DNA of 64,000 nt from Heliopora coerulea. Taxonomy: Eukaryota; Cnidaria; Anthozoa; Scleralcyonacea; Helioporidae. The notes beneath the pieces were generated by a model that saw only the letters and a program-made list of their open reading frames with translations, was not told where the DNA came from and made no database searches. How positions within the stretch are numbered: position 1 is the stretch's first letter; each line of letters opens with the position of its first letter. A program made the position numbers and the translations under genes. The stretch covers positions 1 through 64,000 of the forward strand of contig JASJOG010000067.1 of assembly GCA_030142905.1 (NCBI GenBank), read 5' to 3'. Shown here piece by piece: positions 8,830 to 20,519 of this stretch.

Positions 8830-11800
8830 TACATCATTTGAACACTCAAGGCGGTAAATGATTTAAATCCGGCAAACGAAATAGCTTTCTTGGTGCTTGC
8901 GGCTGGTTGTACTTTTGGAGGTCACCTTAGTATCTGGACAATTTATGACTTGAAACAGCAGTTTTCAAAGTTAGCTAACTGGAATATGCAGTGGCCAACT
9001 GTTTATCTGTTGCACCAACGCTTTGTCTTGGTTCTTCCTGATAAATATGAACCAAAGACCTAAGGAAATTCGCTTGCTGTCAGGACATTTGCTAAGCTAC
9101 TAAGTGTAAACGACATTCTTTGCTGAAGTTGAATAGATGCTGATTTGTATAAATCTCGAGACTTTCCACGTTCTGGTAACCACTTACCTGAGCTACACAA
9201 TCACAGGTAATTCTGAATCGAGTAGATTTGAAATAGAAGTTCTGGGAACGGAATTGTTTAGAGCAGCTTTCAAAAGTGCCTTCCCAACTTCTTTCCCAAG
9301 GGAGACTTTTTGTACCAAATATTATTGCCTGGATTTAATTGGTGTTTATTGGTAAAGTAGAAAGAAGATTCTGGTTCATTCATCTCTGGAGGATGATGGC
9401 TATTGAATATTTTTTACTATTTAACCGGACAGCGTTCATGGTCAATTGTTTGAGAAGTGCGATAAAACACTCATCGTCCAGAAAACTTGTCCAAGCCACA
9501 ACAGACTTTTGGCGTTCTCTCCGCCTTCAACACAAGAATTTCATTGCCTTCATGTTGCCAGCAACAGAAAGTCCTTATGATTTCACAGCAAGTAACTACG
9601 TTTTGTGCTACAATTTTCCAATATGATCTTTTTATTCTTTGAAAAATTGATAAGATAAACAGAAATAACAAATTGTTTTCCTTGTTTATCAACAATGTTA
9701 TTTGACCCACGAAATTGTTCCTTTTGCTTATCTTTTTCAACTTACTTCCATGAAGTCGTCAATCCCCAATGTCCTGTTCGACATTTTCAAAATCTTCAAA
9801 GTTGCCAAAGTTTCAGAGGTGCATGCGATTATTAATTTTTTCCAGCTCATCTATTAATCTTTATGCTCAAATAGGATATTCGAGTTTAACTGTCATTTAG
9901 TTAAAGTTACGTTAAAAACATATTTTATGATGATGGCTTGAGATATGATATTTTAGCAGGTACGGAAAAGGGTGATTCTCCAATTTAAAACGCAAACCAT
10001 TTTAAGTTAACCTACTTTTTCTCTGTTTTAACGATCTAAATCTTTTACAGATATTTGTAATGTTAACTGCTTCGGAGATACATACAGCTGGTTTGCACTT
10101 TGGGCGGTGTTTACGAATTTTATCTCAAGATAAAATCATTACGAAGTCTTGAGGTCATGTCTTGTGTCTATGAGACCAGTGTTTATCACTTGTTTAAAAT
10201 AATGAAGGTCAAGAACCATTTGACATTTGGCCGCTCACAAAAATTAACGATACATTAACATATATATAAGACATTTCTTTTTTGGGAGGTCGTTGAAAAA
10301 CGAAAGTAAGAAGAAGCCTCAGTTCCCAAAAGGCCGTGCATCTGTAATGACCAAACAAAAATGTTGAAAAGACTGATAAATTCTTCATTGCTCGGTTATT
10401 TATTTATCCAAGGAATTAATCCATGCAGAACTTTTCAAGGTTTCAGAAATTGTAAAATTCCAACATGGCGCCCATTATTAGGGCCAGAGAAAAAGGCCCC
10501 AGGTATGATATTTGTGTACATGTATGTGCATGCACAGGAGGGTGTTTGTAGCGACAAAAAACAAATTCAAAAATACAGAAGTTGAATTCTTTCACTTCCC
10601 CTTATTCCACTTCATAACAGAATGCTTTTTAGTTTCATTTACAATTATCGTTTCATTTTACTGTTAATGAATTAACGTTCATAGTTTTCCCTAAGAATAC
10701 TTTGACCCAGAGCTTTCACTTAAAAGGAAATTTTCTTTTTGAAAGAAATTTTGAAGAAATGAAAAGAATTTGAAAGAAACAAAATTTTGAAAGAAATTTT
10801 AAGGATTCTTTTGACAATTTGAAGGAAATTTGAAGGAAATTTCATGGAACCAGCACTTTTTAACAATTTTCTCTGTAAATTTTCTATAGATGACTCCAAA
10901 CTAACAAATCATGTTAAACGTCAGTCAATTGTGCAACGTTCGTTAACTAAAGACAACAAAAATAACACAAGGGACTTTTGAATAGATTCTCAAGTCGCTA
11001 CCCTCATGTATTGTATGCGTTCTAATGCTGCTACAAAGGCGTAATCTTTTAGTTAGTCTTCAAAAACAAAGAATCATAAATTAAATTTAACGTTTTGGAA
11101 CAGCTGTTACGTTGTTTGAAACATACATCGTTTTATTATTTCTATATTTTGTCCCAGGATCAGACGTAGATTACCAAATGTAAATCACACTGAAATGTCT
11201 AAATGACGAACTAAAACAGAATTGTTTTAAATCTTTCTATTTATCTTGAAATAAAATGAGTCCGACGACACTGAAACTATTTTAAATGTACTGTGAACTG
11301 CGAATTTGTGATTTCCTGATGTATTCGTCTGATTTACAGCTTATGTTTTTCGAATTCGTGATTTCATAGTCGTGTTACTGCTGTTGAAGAACTACTTGTC
11401 AAAACAAAGGTAATGTTTACTTAACCCTTTCACCTCTGAAGTTGGCCCCTTGACTGGTAGAATCGTCTAATATTTGCAAGAGTAAAATGGTGCAGTTCGT
11501 CTTATATTTGGGAAAGTGTTAACTAAACAACTCCGAAAATGCCTCAATTCCAAAGCTGAAAGCTTTGTATTGATGTCGAAATATCACATTATTGTCGGGT
11601 CATTTACTGAATCATATCAGCTAAGTTACCAAGAATGACCAAGACATTCATTTTTGCTTTTTATCGAAACAAGTATAACTTATACTGAGTGACAGGTGTG
11701 CCAACTGGCAGTTTTGTTTCTTCAAATCAAGTTATTACGAATATGACTGTTTATGTTCGGACTGGCTACAAAAATTCAATTTGTAGTTATTTTCAATTTT

Positions 11801-14800
11801 GACAATTGTCAAAGAAGACAAGTAATTAAGTCGTAATATTACTGCATGTTAACTGACTTTTTGAACGGTGATTAGTAACCGTAAGAGCGCTTTTCTACAT
11901 GAATGTTTGAGATACGTTACAGCAGTGTTCGGCAACGTGATCGTAAATTATTTATTTTACATATATCTAACTTGTTTGGGTATTAAATTTGAACCTTGAA
12001 AGATATGTAAAAAACATACTAAACATTTGGGAATTTATCATTGCGTATGTATGCCCATGAGGATCCTTGTTTACAAAGATCACTACTGATTGGCTAACAT
12101 CCTTGTTCCATCTCCCCAGCACCACACTCATCCTCAATCAAACGTAACAAACCAATGATTCATTAATTTTAGGAACACAATCATGTTTAATTTTATGATA
12201 ATTTTGAAGGAAACCCCAACAAAATTTGAAGGAAATTTCAGACTTTCTGAAGGAAATTTTGGACTGAAACGAGAAAAATCAGAATAAAAAGAGGAAATTT
12301 TGTTGTGACAAAGTGGAAACACTGCTGTGACCATTTCTAGATATTTCGAGCACCCATGTCATGAATAACAGATTAGGGTTATTGGGGATGCGACTCGTCA
12401 TAGTTGATCCTGCCTTCCTACATTCACATGAGTTTTGCTAGGGGCAAGGGTGAATTGGTTGAACCAGACGACACTTCAATCTTCTCCATTGCGCACGTTG
12501 TCAAAAATGTTTCAGGTAAGAGACATACAGCTCGTTTTAGCTCGAGAAGAGTATATTGTGGTTTTATTAAAGGGCAAAATGTTTGGTTGTCTCAACTTTA
12601 CAGCACTCAAAACGTAAGGAATTTGAAACTGCTTGCCAACTGCTTCGTCTTCTCACAATTTTCAAAGCTTTATCATGCATTAGACGCTGAGTTGCAATAA
12701 GACATGACTTATCCCTGGTCTGAAACCGAAGGATAACAAATCTGTTGTTCAAGACAGCGATATTTCAGTACGCTTGAAATGGCGTGAAGCATGATTTGGA
12801 GACTTCGTGTCAATGGTAAATACTGATGAGGCTTTGCTGTTGCAATGAAATACATGAATTACGTCGGTGAATAATCAGATATTTCCATTCCGTTTCTCTC
12901 GATAATAGCTACTGGGAATTTGGTTTAATCAGTCGCGATATAACTTGACGAAAGCTGAAATATTTAGCAGACTTTGCACTGCTTTCGACATTAATGTAGC
13001 CAGGTTATCTGCCTAAAATTTCATAGTCCAAGAAAGGGTACGCGATGAACGGCCGACAATACGACTTATTCTGAAGAGTGTTCACCCTTCTTATCCAAAG
13101 GCAGAAAAAAAAAACAAAACAGTCAACTCAGTCCAGTATTCGTGGCATGTTAACTGTTTTCTATCGAAGAGTAAAGGATTCGAAACCCGAAAGGATGTAA
13201 TATGGCATATGCATTCTGGTTTCATAACCTCTTGACTGATAATTCTTCAAACAGCAAGTACTTAGCGTTCATTGAAAGTAATTTTCTACAAGCTTTTTCC
13301 TTGATGAACTCGCTCAAACAAAAATAACAGAGGACAGAAAATGCATGACATGAGAACATATGCTCAGAATATTTTTACGTTATTATTACTTATCCAGAAA
13401 GTTCATTATTGTAAAGAGAGCAATGATCAAGCGGAATGATCAAGCATAAGAACCAGCTAGTAGAAAGAACTAAATATAAAACAAAAGGTCTCGAATGTTG
13501 AATAAGCAGTGATAAAAGATAAATTGGTATGAAAGATTACAAGAATGATATGATTGAACAGTGAAATGAAACAGCTAAACACTATTTGAGCTAGTCCTAG
13601 TGCTAAGCCTAGGTTTTACTTTGTTTTAAATCATAATGCAGAACTTAGTTGATACATTAACCTCAAATAAGAAAATTTAATAAAATCGTTAGAAGAGATG
13701 CTCGTGCATTTTGGGTATGTAATGAGGTAAATTCTTTACAACTATGCATTTCCTATGAGAAATCTCAAGAAGGACTCGGAAAAATTCATTGAGTTCCCGA
13801 GCATAACGGCATTCAAATGCACAGTTCCAGGGAGTATTAACAGTGGATGGTGGCTTCCGAAAGAGGGTCGTGAAATTCGAACCTGAAAGGGCCCTTACGT
13901 CTACCTATACTCGAAACGTAGGTCACCAAACTACACATGATAGAAGAAAACAAGGTTTTTATATGCATGGAATGAAACCTTTGAAAATTGTCATTTGTCA
14001 CCAGTCAACAATTGCAGTGAATGTAGTCATTTTAGAAAACTAATTAAAGCATTGATGACTTTCACATAATTTTCACAACATTAAAAAAATATCCCGGGCG
14101 AAGCCACTTCTAAGAGGCATAGTAATTTTCAAGAATTTTAGGCTTTTTAGCCAAGTCTAGCAATTACTAGATAAGGACTGCCAGAATAGATTACCGGGAA
14201 ATCTTCTGGTATCTGGTTGGACCAGCACGCCATTGAGTAATAAGAAGAAATTGACAAAATATCACTCTCTGTTAGCCATTATGGTTATTGCAGGTGGCGT
14301 GCACTATGTTGTCATTTTGCAGCTAGTCATTTAAATGTTTCACCCTCACCACCAAATGCATAATAGTACCAATGAAGTTGTTGGTGTTGTTCGATATGAA
14401 AACGACATATTAATGACTTTTCGAACAAAACATCTTTATGGCCAAAACGGGAGATATTATATATGCAAGGAACGAGGAGATATAGTGACCAACCAAATAC
14501 TGAAAATCTAATTAAAATATTTAGACTTGCGTGAAAGTCATTAAGCCCTTCCTGCTAGTAATTCAAGTTTTTCGGTGAAAAATGGTTTGATATATGTACA
14601 TATATGCATGTGTGCATTTCCTGCATTTTGAGCGCAGGACACATTGTTCACCCTTGCAGTCTCAGAATGCTGGAAATGTCTTTTCAAAACTTTAGATTTT
14701 CGTGCATTTTCGGGGGAAGCATGCCCTTTGCTATATGATTCATCAAAAACTATTCTATTGGACGTTTTCAACGGACAACGTTTCGACCCAGTAAAAGTCC

Positions 14801-15470
14801 AAATTCCAAAAGGGTACAAAACTACACATACAATAGATATGTTAAAAAGTTCACACGTATTTGCATTAAAAATAAAAACGCCGACAAAAACCGGAAATAT
14901 TTACAATAAGTTTACACGGACTTGGATTTCCTCCTTTTATCTTCTTGTTCAATAACGGTTTTAATTTATCTACGTAAAATGTCTCTAATAGTAAACGATG
15001 AAAATCGGAGTCAACTTTTCTTAGTTCGGTGACCACATACCCCTGGAAACTTTCAGCCCCCTAATTAAATTATAGTCTGCTGCCAAGATTAGAAATACCA
15101 CAAATATCCACCCAAAATTCCTTACGGTCTTGAGCATATTCCTATAAGATGGCGGCAAGTCTCGTAATTAGCAGATTTTTTCGTTAAAATTAGAGCATCG
15201 ACGAGATAAGAATTGGAAAAGGTTTGGACTATCTCGTATCTAGCCGAAGTATGTTGAAGATAGTGGAAATTGTAAGTGAACAACTAATATTTCATTTTTG
15301 CAATAATGGGCTTCGTGTCTAAAATGTCTGATATTTTGCGGAAGGCTTTCATAGAAATGAAAATCCTCCTCAAAATATAAAAATGTATAGCATTTTTACA
15401 TCAATTTGTTCGGAATATTTCAAATATAACTTCCATTTGTCATATATCAACAAATATGCCAACCAATATT
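8830..15470. other. Long stretch without recognisable genes
   Basis: No open frame here carries a family motif or a convincing splice structure. Two GA-rich patches, 10,740-10,860 and 12,195-12,300, share 'tttgaaggaaatttca' words and are probably a degenerate repeat. The frames at 9,137-9,740, 14,541-14,955 and elsewhere overlap on both strands and look random. Confidence 0.5.
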
Positions 15471-15541
15471 CAAACCTAATAGCCCAGCGAAAAAGTTTAA
15501 ATAAAGCCATAGTGGAACCATGTCTTTAAAAAGATTTTATT

Positions 15542-15579
15542 GACTAACGTTTCGTTACTTAACCAGTAACATAATCAGA
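15542..15579 (-). ncRNA. Hammerhead-like motif, degenerate core
   Basis: Reading on the minus strand: CTGATTA, a stem (GTTAC...GTAAC), GAAAC, then GTTAGTC. The GTC cleavage triplet is present, but the conserved G of CUGAUGA is T here, which would normally kill activity. Position and form match the motifs in the other PLE tails. Confidence 0.35.
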
Positions 15580-15782
15580 GTAATTATTTACAGGAGTTAA
15601 GAGGCTTAAATAGCTAACTGTTCCAAAAATAGTGATGGAAGAATGTCACAAAGGATTAGCGGAACGATTAGCAAGAACAATTAGCAGAAGGAGTGCAAAT
15701 AGTCAAGTGGTGAAGAATTAGACGTGTGAAGAATTTAATTAGAAAGGGAAAAAATAAGAAAAAAAAATGGCAAGAAATTACG

Positions 15783-16106
15783 TTAAAAAAGTGCTAAGGG
15801 AAAGGATCTAATATTAGCGTTAAGAGACGGTTGCATTCTAGAAATTAGCTGACTTTCTCGCAGAAGTACTTCAAACTGAGTCGGGCCAGAGGATAAGATT
15901 TCGAAATCATCAAATGAGATTTCATTGCTGGTTTTCACCTTGTGTGAAAGGACAATAGATAGTGTAGAATGTGAGAGCGGTTTTCCAGTGTAGGCTGAAA
16001 TACCTATGTGATCGGAGATCCTAGTGTGTAATAAACGGCATGTTTCGCCTATATACGACGCCTTACAGCGTCGGCACATGAATTTGTAAACTACATGGGA
16101 TCTCAA
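15783..16106 (-). CDS. GIY-YIG endonuclease domain, PLE-2 left arm
   Basis: A 107-codon frame with VVYKFMCRRCKASYIGETCR, then LLHTRISDHIG and a C-terminal LLRESQLISRMQPSLN block. It is the GIY-YIG nuclease of a Penelope-like polyprotein. Its translation is identical to the inverted copy at 17,826-18,149. It lies one frame away from the RT because of a shared frameshift near 16,262, so neither copy can make the fused enzyme as it stands. Confidence 0.85.
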   Translation of the reverse strand: MRSHVVYKFMCRRCKASYIGETCRLLHTRISDHIGISAYTGKPLSHSTLSIVLSHKVKTSNEISFDDFEILSSGPTQFEVLLRESQLISRMQPSLNANIRSFPLALF

Positions 16107-16261
16107 TTTGAGTGGTAAACGATCTTTAAAACGGAAAAAGTTAGACAGACGAGAAACAGGCCGAAAAGCAATACGAATTTGGAGGTGTGGATAGGCTGAA
16201 GAAAGTAATTTGGTAACTTGTTGACGAATTTGTAGGCCATGACTTCCGGTGAAAGGTAAAA

Positions 16262-17290
16262 CTAAAGAAAGTAAGAGCCTAGGCGCCGTAAGAGTTTTAC
16301 AGGAGGATGAGAAATTTTGTTTAAAAAAATTCGAAAACGGTGGTCCAAGAATCTGCGTGGATATCCATTTCGTTTTAATAAAGTTTTCAGTTTCTTAAGT
16401 TCAGCATGGAAAATATCGTAAGAGGAGCATAGTTTAAAACAGCGAAACATAAAAGTGTAAATTAATCCCTTTTTAAACACGAGGGGTATAAAACTTTCAA
16501 AGTTGGTAAAAAGCCCGGTGAAAGTTGGTTTGCGATGAACTGAGGTAACAAATAAACCATTATAGCGTTGGATTTTAATGTCAAGGAACGGAAGTGTTTC
16601 GTCAGTTTCAATTTCACAAGTAAAATTAATGCAGGTGTGTTGGGAATTTGGATAATCTAAAAAGGGAGTAATGTGGTCTTTAGATTTAACCAAAATAAAA
16701 CAATCGTCAAGGTAACGCCTGTAATATATGGGTTTGAACTGAGCGGGGCAATTTTTAAGCCAATTTTGTTCGTGGTATGAGAGAAAAATGTTGGCAAACA
16801 AAGGACCGAGAGGCGAACCCATAGGCTTAGCGACACCTTCAATTTGATCAAAAAACCTACCTCTGAAACTAAAATGACAATTTTTGACCGACAAATTAAG
16901 GAGTTGCTTAAGCTGTTCGCGAGAAAAACCTTGAAATAATTGAGCGAAAGAAACTAACTGATCGAGAATAATATCTATGGTTTCATCAATGGGTATGTTA
17001 GTGAAAAGTGAGGTGATGTCAAAACTGGCCATTATTAAGTTACTAGAATTAATATTCAGGGAAAATAAATCCCGAATGAAAGAGAAAGAATCACTAAGTA
17101 AGTAAGGACCTAAGGATAGAGGGCGAAGCAAAAGAACGAGAAACTTAACTAAATTATAAGAATGAGTATCGATTTCCGATAAAATCGGTCTTAGAGGAAT
17201 GTTGGTCTTGTGTAGCTTTGGTGAGCCATATATTATAAAAGGTCGGGAACCAGTTGGTGACAACTGTTTAGGCTGTTTATCGGTAGATCG
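16262..17290 (-). pseudogene. PLE reverse transcriptase, 5'-truncated and frameshifted
   Basis: About 340 codons of Penelope-type RT. Visible are YGSPKLHKTNIPLRPILSEI (motif 1 region), ASFDITSLFTNIPID (motif A with the first catalytic Asp), MGSPLGPLFANIFL (motif B), YRRYLDDCFIL (motif C, YLDD), and then FTGLFTNFESFIPLVFKKGL and the thumb. The open frame formally continues to 17,407, but that part is an 'accacgataaaa' tandem repeat and not protein. The frame ends LGSYFL-stop at 16,262; the next base frame continues with the conserved linker to GIY-YIG. The inverted copy carries the same break. Confidence 0.85.
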
Positions 17291-17295
17291 TGTTA

Positions 17296-17385
17296 AGACC
17301 ACGATAAAACCACGATAAAAGACGATAAAACCACGATACAACCACGATAAAATCACGACCAAAACCACGATAAAACGTGAGAATA
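17296..17385. repeat. Tandem ~13-bp repeat at PLE-2 palindrome centre
   Basis: Imperfect copies of 'accacgataaaa' fill the spacer between the two head-to-head PLE arms. Read on the minus strand it gives a hydrophobic repeat fused to the RT frame, which is an artefact. Confidence 0.8.
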
Positions 17386-17407
17386 AAATACGAACCTTTC
17401 TCACCAA

Positions 17408-17670
17408 CCTTCACCGGGCTTTTTACCAACTTTGAAAGTTTTATACCCCTCGTGTTTAAAAAGGGATTAATTTACACTTTTATGTTTCGCTGTTTTAAAC
17501 TACGCTCCTCTTACGATATTTTCCATGCTGAACTTAAGAAACTGAAAACTTTATTAAAACGAAATGGATATCCACGCAGATTCTTGGACCACCGTTTTCG
17601 AATTTTTTTAAACAAAATTTCTCATCCTCCTGTAAAACTCTTACGGCTCCTAGGCTCTTACTTTCTTTAG
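17408..17670 (+). pseudogene. PLE RT C-terminal fragment, right arm
   Basis: This frame carries FTGLFTNFESFIPLVFKKGL through HDIF-like thumb residues to LGSYFL-stop. It matches the left arm nearly residue for residue, including the premature stop and frameshift before the GIY-YIG domain. All catalytic palm motifs are missing. Confidence 0.8.
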
Positions 17671-17825
17671 TTTTACCATTCACCGGAAGTCATGGCCTAC
17701 AAATTCGTCAACAAGTTACCAAATTACTTTCTTCAGCCTATCCACACCTCCAAATTCGTATTGCTTTTCGGCCTGTTTCTCGTCTGTCTAACTTTTTCCG
17801 TTTTAAAGATCGTTTACCACTCAAA

Positions 17826-18149
17826 TTGAGATCCCATGTAGTTTACAAATTCATGTGCCGACGCTGTAAGGCGTCGTATATAGGCGAAACATGCCGTTTA
17901 TTACACACTAGGATCTCCGATCACATAGGTATTTCAGCCTACACTGGAAAACCGCTCTCACATTCTACACTATCTATTGTCCTTTCACACAAGGTGAAAA
18001 CCAGCAATGAAATCTCATTTGATGATTTCGAAATCTTATCCTCTGGCCCGACTCAGTTTGAAGTACTTCTGCGAGAAAGTCAGCTAATTTCTAGAATGCA
18101 ACCGTCTCTTAACGCTAATATTAGATCCTTTCCCTTAGCACTTTTTTAA
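17826..18149 (+). CDS. GIY-YIG endonuclease domain, PLE-2 right arm
   Basis: A 107-codon frame whose translation is identical to that at 15,783-16,106 (FMCRRCKASYIGETCR, then LHTRISDHIG). The identity suggests that the inverted duplication is recent or has been homogenised by gene conversion. It is out of frame with the preceding RT fragment. Confidence 0.85.
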   Translation: MRSHVVYKFMCRRCKASYIGETCRLLHTRISDHIGISAYTGKPLSHSTLSIVLSHKVKTSNEISFDDFEILSSGPTQFEVLLRESQLISRMQPSLNANIRSFPLALF

Positions 18150-18239
18150 CGTAATTTCTTGCCATTTTTTTTTCTTATTTTTTCCCCTTCTAATTAAATT
18201 CTTCACACGTCTAATTCTTCACCACTTGACTATTTCCCA

Positions 18240-19240
18240 AATCTGGCTCCAACAATTTGGGTTCTCCAAGGATATTTGAAAACTTAAGAAACCCCTTAAC
18301 CTTTTAAACGTTAAATTCTTTTGCTATTTTTCATTGCTCTTTCGTTGCTTTTACTTTGTTCTCCAAAAATTTCTTTTGTTCTTGGTTTCCTGTGTACAAG
18401 ACACTGACCCTTAAAGGGTTAACTCACGCATACATTGATGCACAGTCCTCGTTAGCGAATTTAGTCGCTTTAGTGAATAATCTTTTTCGTGGTTAAGTTG
18501 AAGTTTGAAACAACTTCGGTTTTAATTGAGTAAAAAACTTTAATTCGATTAAAATCTCCCAAATACATTACTCAACCCTCTCCCCCTACCAACGTGGCAA
18601 GAAATTGGACTTATGTTACCGTAGGGAAGACTTTGAAATAAATAAGACTCAAATAGAAGTGCAGTGTAAATGAAACCTCCTTATCCAAGCATTACTTACC
18701 TATCCTTTAAATGTCCATGGTTTAACCCTAAGAGAAACCAGGGGGTTTGAGGACGACTTATTGAAGTCATATCATGACTGTAAGTGACCGATTGACCGAT
18801 TGACGCACAACAAGAACAGTTTTTGTGAGGGTGGGGTTTGATGGAGCCTCAGCAAATCTTCGGCGGACCAACATCTACTACAGATTTTAGTCAATGCCTC
18901 TCAAATCCTCAAATCCTTCATCCTGCTCACTTGTAATTGCTGAAATGTACAATTTTATAGAGATGTTTACATTACTTCACAATATGTTACGGCCCAGTAA
19001 TTTTTTGGAGAAACTTTCCTTCCCCCCAATGCTACCCCGATAGTTACGCTACTTTCGTTGGGGTTAACATACCAGATTCCAAAATTCCAAAAATTCAAAT
19101 GCCCGTGATCTCCTGTACCTACACCTGGTACTCCTCAGCATAGCGTATGAGAAATTTAAAAAGAAGGTTCAGTTGTAGGCGCAAAGGGCTTACTTTTAAA
19201 TTATTACTGGGCATCATCTTACCACAAATGCACTTCTACT
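18240..19240. other. Unannotated host sequence upstream of the MARVEL-like gene
   Basis: No repeat match within the window and no convincing exon. The promoter and any 5' exon of the gene beginning at about 19,246 would be expected here, but I cannot place them. Confidence 0.4.
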
Positions 19241-19245
19241 GATCA

Positions 19246-20516
19246 ATGCTTTATCTTGACTTTAAGATTAGTCTTTTGATTGCAACTGGATTGGTAGGAG
19301 TCTTCCTAAACAATGCACCAGATGGATTCTTTGCAGTTGCGGGAAAAAAAGGATTCTTGCAGTTTTTTATGACTGTGGTAGTGATTGGATGGATTCTAGG
19401 TTTGGCTCTGTTTTCTTCCTTCCTCATTGGACTTCATGAGAGATTTCCTGCGATCAACTGGTGGTTATGTGTAAGTACATACACTTTTCACACACCAGTT
19501 TCTTGAGGTTGCTCACGCATTAAAACTTGGAATGATAACGGAAGAGCTTCAACTTATAGATTTGTTTTCCTCTGCTTGTTATCAAGGTGGCGATAGTATC
19601 CGGTGTCTGCGCAGTACTTCTCTCGATATCTTCAGTCTTTCTCGCCGGTTCCGCATGGAATTCTTATGAAAAAAAAATCATCTCCTCGCCGGGGATGTTC
19701 TTTAACAGCAGCATATGTGACTGGCTCCGTCAAGGAAAGGCCGAATTGCAGTGTGGATATCTGATTGGAGGATTTGTTAGTTTTTGAATCATCTATTAAC
19801 TTTATATTATATTATTTTATGACTTGTTTAACATTCAATTAAATTAACCATACGAATATGCGAGGTGTTACGATATTGCCTTTCAAGAGACTCTCGAGAT
19901 TTTGAAAGGCATGTGCAATGAATTGAACCAGTAAAAACAACCGAAACGGCAGTTTGGAAGGAAGAGTTGCATACTGCCATATTTTCTTTTTTATAAAACG
20001 AAATCACTCAAGTGGCATCAAGTAGAATTTGGAATTTGAATATATACTTGATCATATTTAAATGGGAAAAATGCAGTTAAGGGCATAAGATGAGGCGAAC
20101 ACGAATTCCAGCTAGTGACCCCCCAGATACGCTTTTCATACCACCCTCGAGTGGCAGACTGAAATATGAGTATTCGCCCATAACGTGGATGTGCAAATGA
20201 TCCAATCTGAAGCTGAAGTCTCTTAATCCGATTACATCCGATACGAAAATTTCTTCCGAAAATCCGATTCCACTTGATCTGATTCGAGAGAATCCAACAA
20301 TTCACTGTGTACCAATGTAAAACATTACTTGACATGAGGACGGTTTCGCAAATTGACGTCTGGAAAGTTTTAAATTGATTTCAATATCTTTCTTTCCTCC
20401 AGGTCTGTGGTTTGATTGCAGTGGTAGTCTTTGCCATCGATGGCTTCATTCATTTTTTGATGTACTTAGTCCTAGCAGCTGGAGACACAGAAACTGTACC
20501 TGCAGCTCCTTCCTAA
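19246..20516 (+). CDS. MARVEL-like four-helix membrane protein (three exons)
   Basis: Three exons join in phase 0: 19,246-19,470 (donor GTAAGT), 19,587-19,775 (acceptor TATCAAG, donor GTTAGT) and 20,403-20,516 (acceptor TTTCCTCCAG, ending in TAA). The product would be about 175 residues with four hydrophobic helices: about 7-21, FFMTVVVIGWILGLALFSSF, VAIVSGVCAVLLSISSVFLA, and after the second splice ICGLIAVVVFAIDGFIHFL-like residues. An extracellular loop between helices 3 and 4 has two Cys (SICDWL and LQCGYL). Length and topology fit MARVEL-family proteins (plasmolipin/CMTM-like), which act in vesicle and junction membranes. Family assignment rests on topology only. The ATG at 19,246 follows an in-frame TGA at 19,240, but a further 5' exon joining at about 19,267 is possible. 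There are no stops or frameshifts, in contrast to all the transposon genes around it. Confidence 0.65.
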
Positions 20517-20519
20517 AGA

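Larger units (their letters stand above)
15480..17290 (-). mobile_element. Penelope-like element 2, left (minus) arm
   Basis: A minus-strand PLE with a 5'-truncated RT (from about 17,290), a GIY-YIG domain (16,106-15,783) and a 3' tail that runs to the 'gctgggc' terminus near 15,480. Its inner part is repeated, inverted and almost identical, at 17,400-18,236. The tail includes a hammerhead-like motif with a changed core. It is the most complete PLE in the window, though it starts within RT motif 1. Confidence 0.85.
17400..18236 (+). mobile_element. Penelope-like element 2, right (plus) arm
   Basis: An inverted, almost identical copy of 15,720-16,525. It begins within the RT C-terminal part ('ttcaccgggctttttacc', about 17,408) and stops at about 18,236, before the tail and ribozyme motif. 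It contains the RT end (17,377-17,670 frame) and a GIY-YIG frame (17,826-18,149). It sits head-to-head with the left arm, and both 5' ends are truncated. Confidence 0.85.

Noticed and set aside
17291..17407. N-terminal hydrophobic extension of the 381-codon PLE frame
   Set aside because: It is the 'accacgataaaa' tandem repeat read on the minus strand, not RT sequence.
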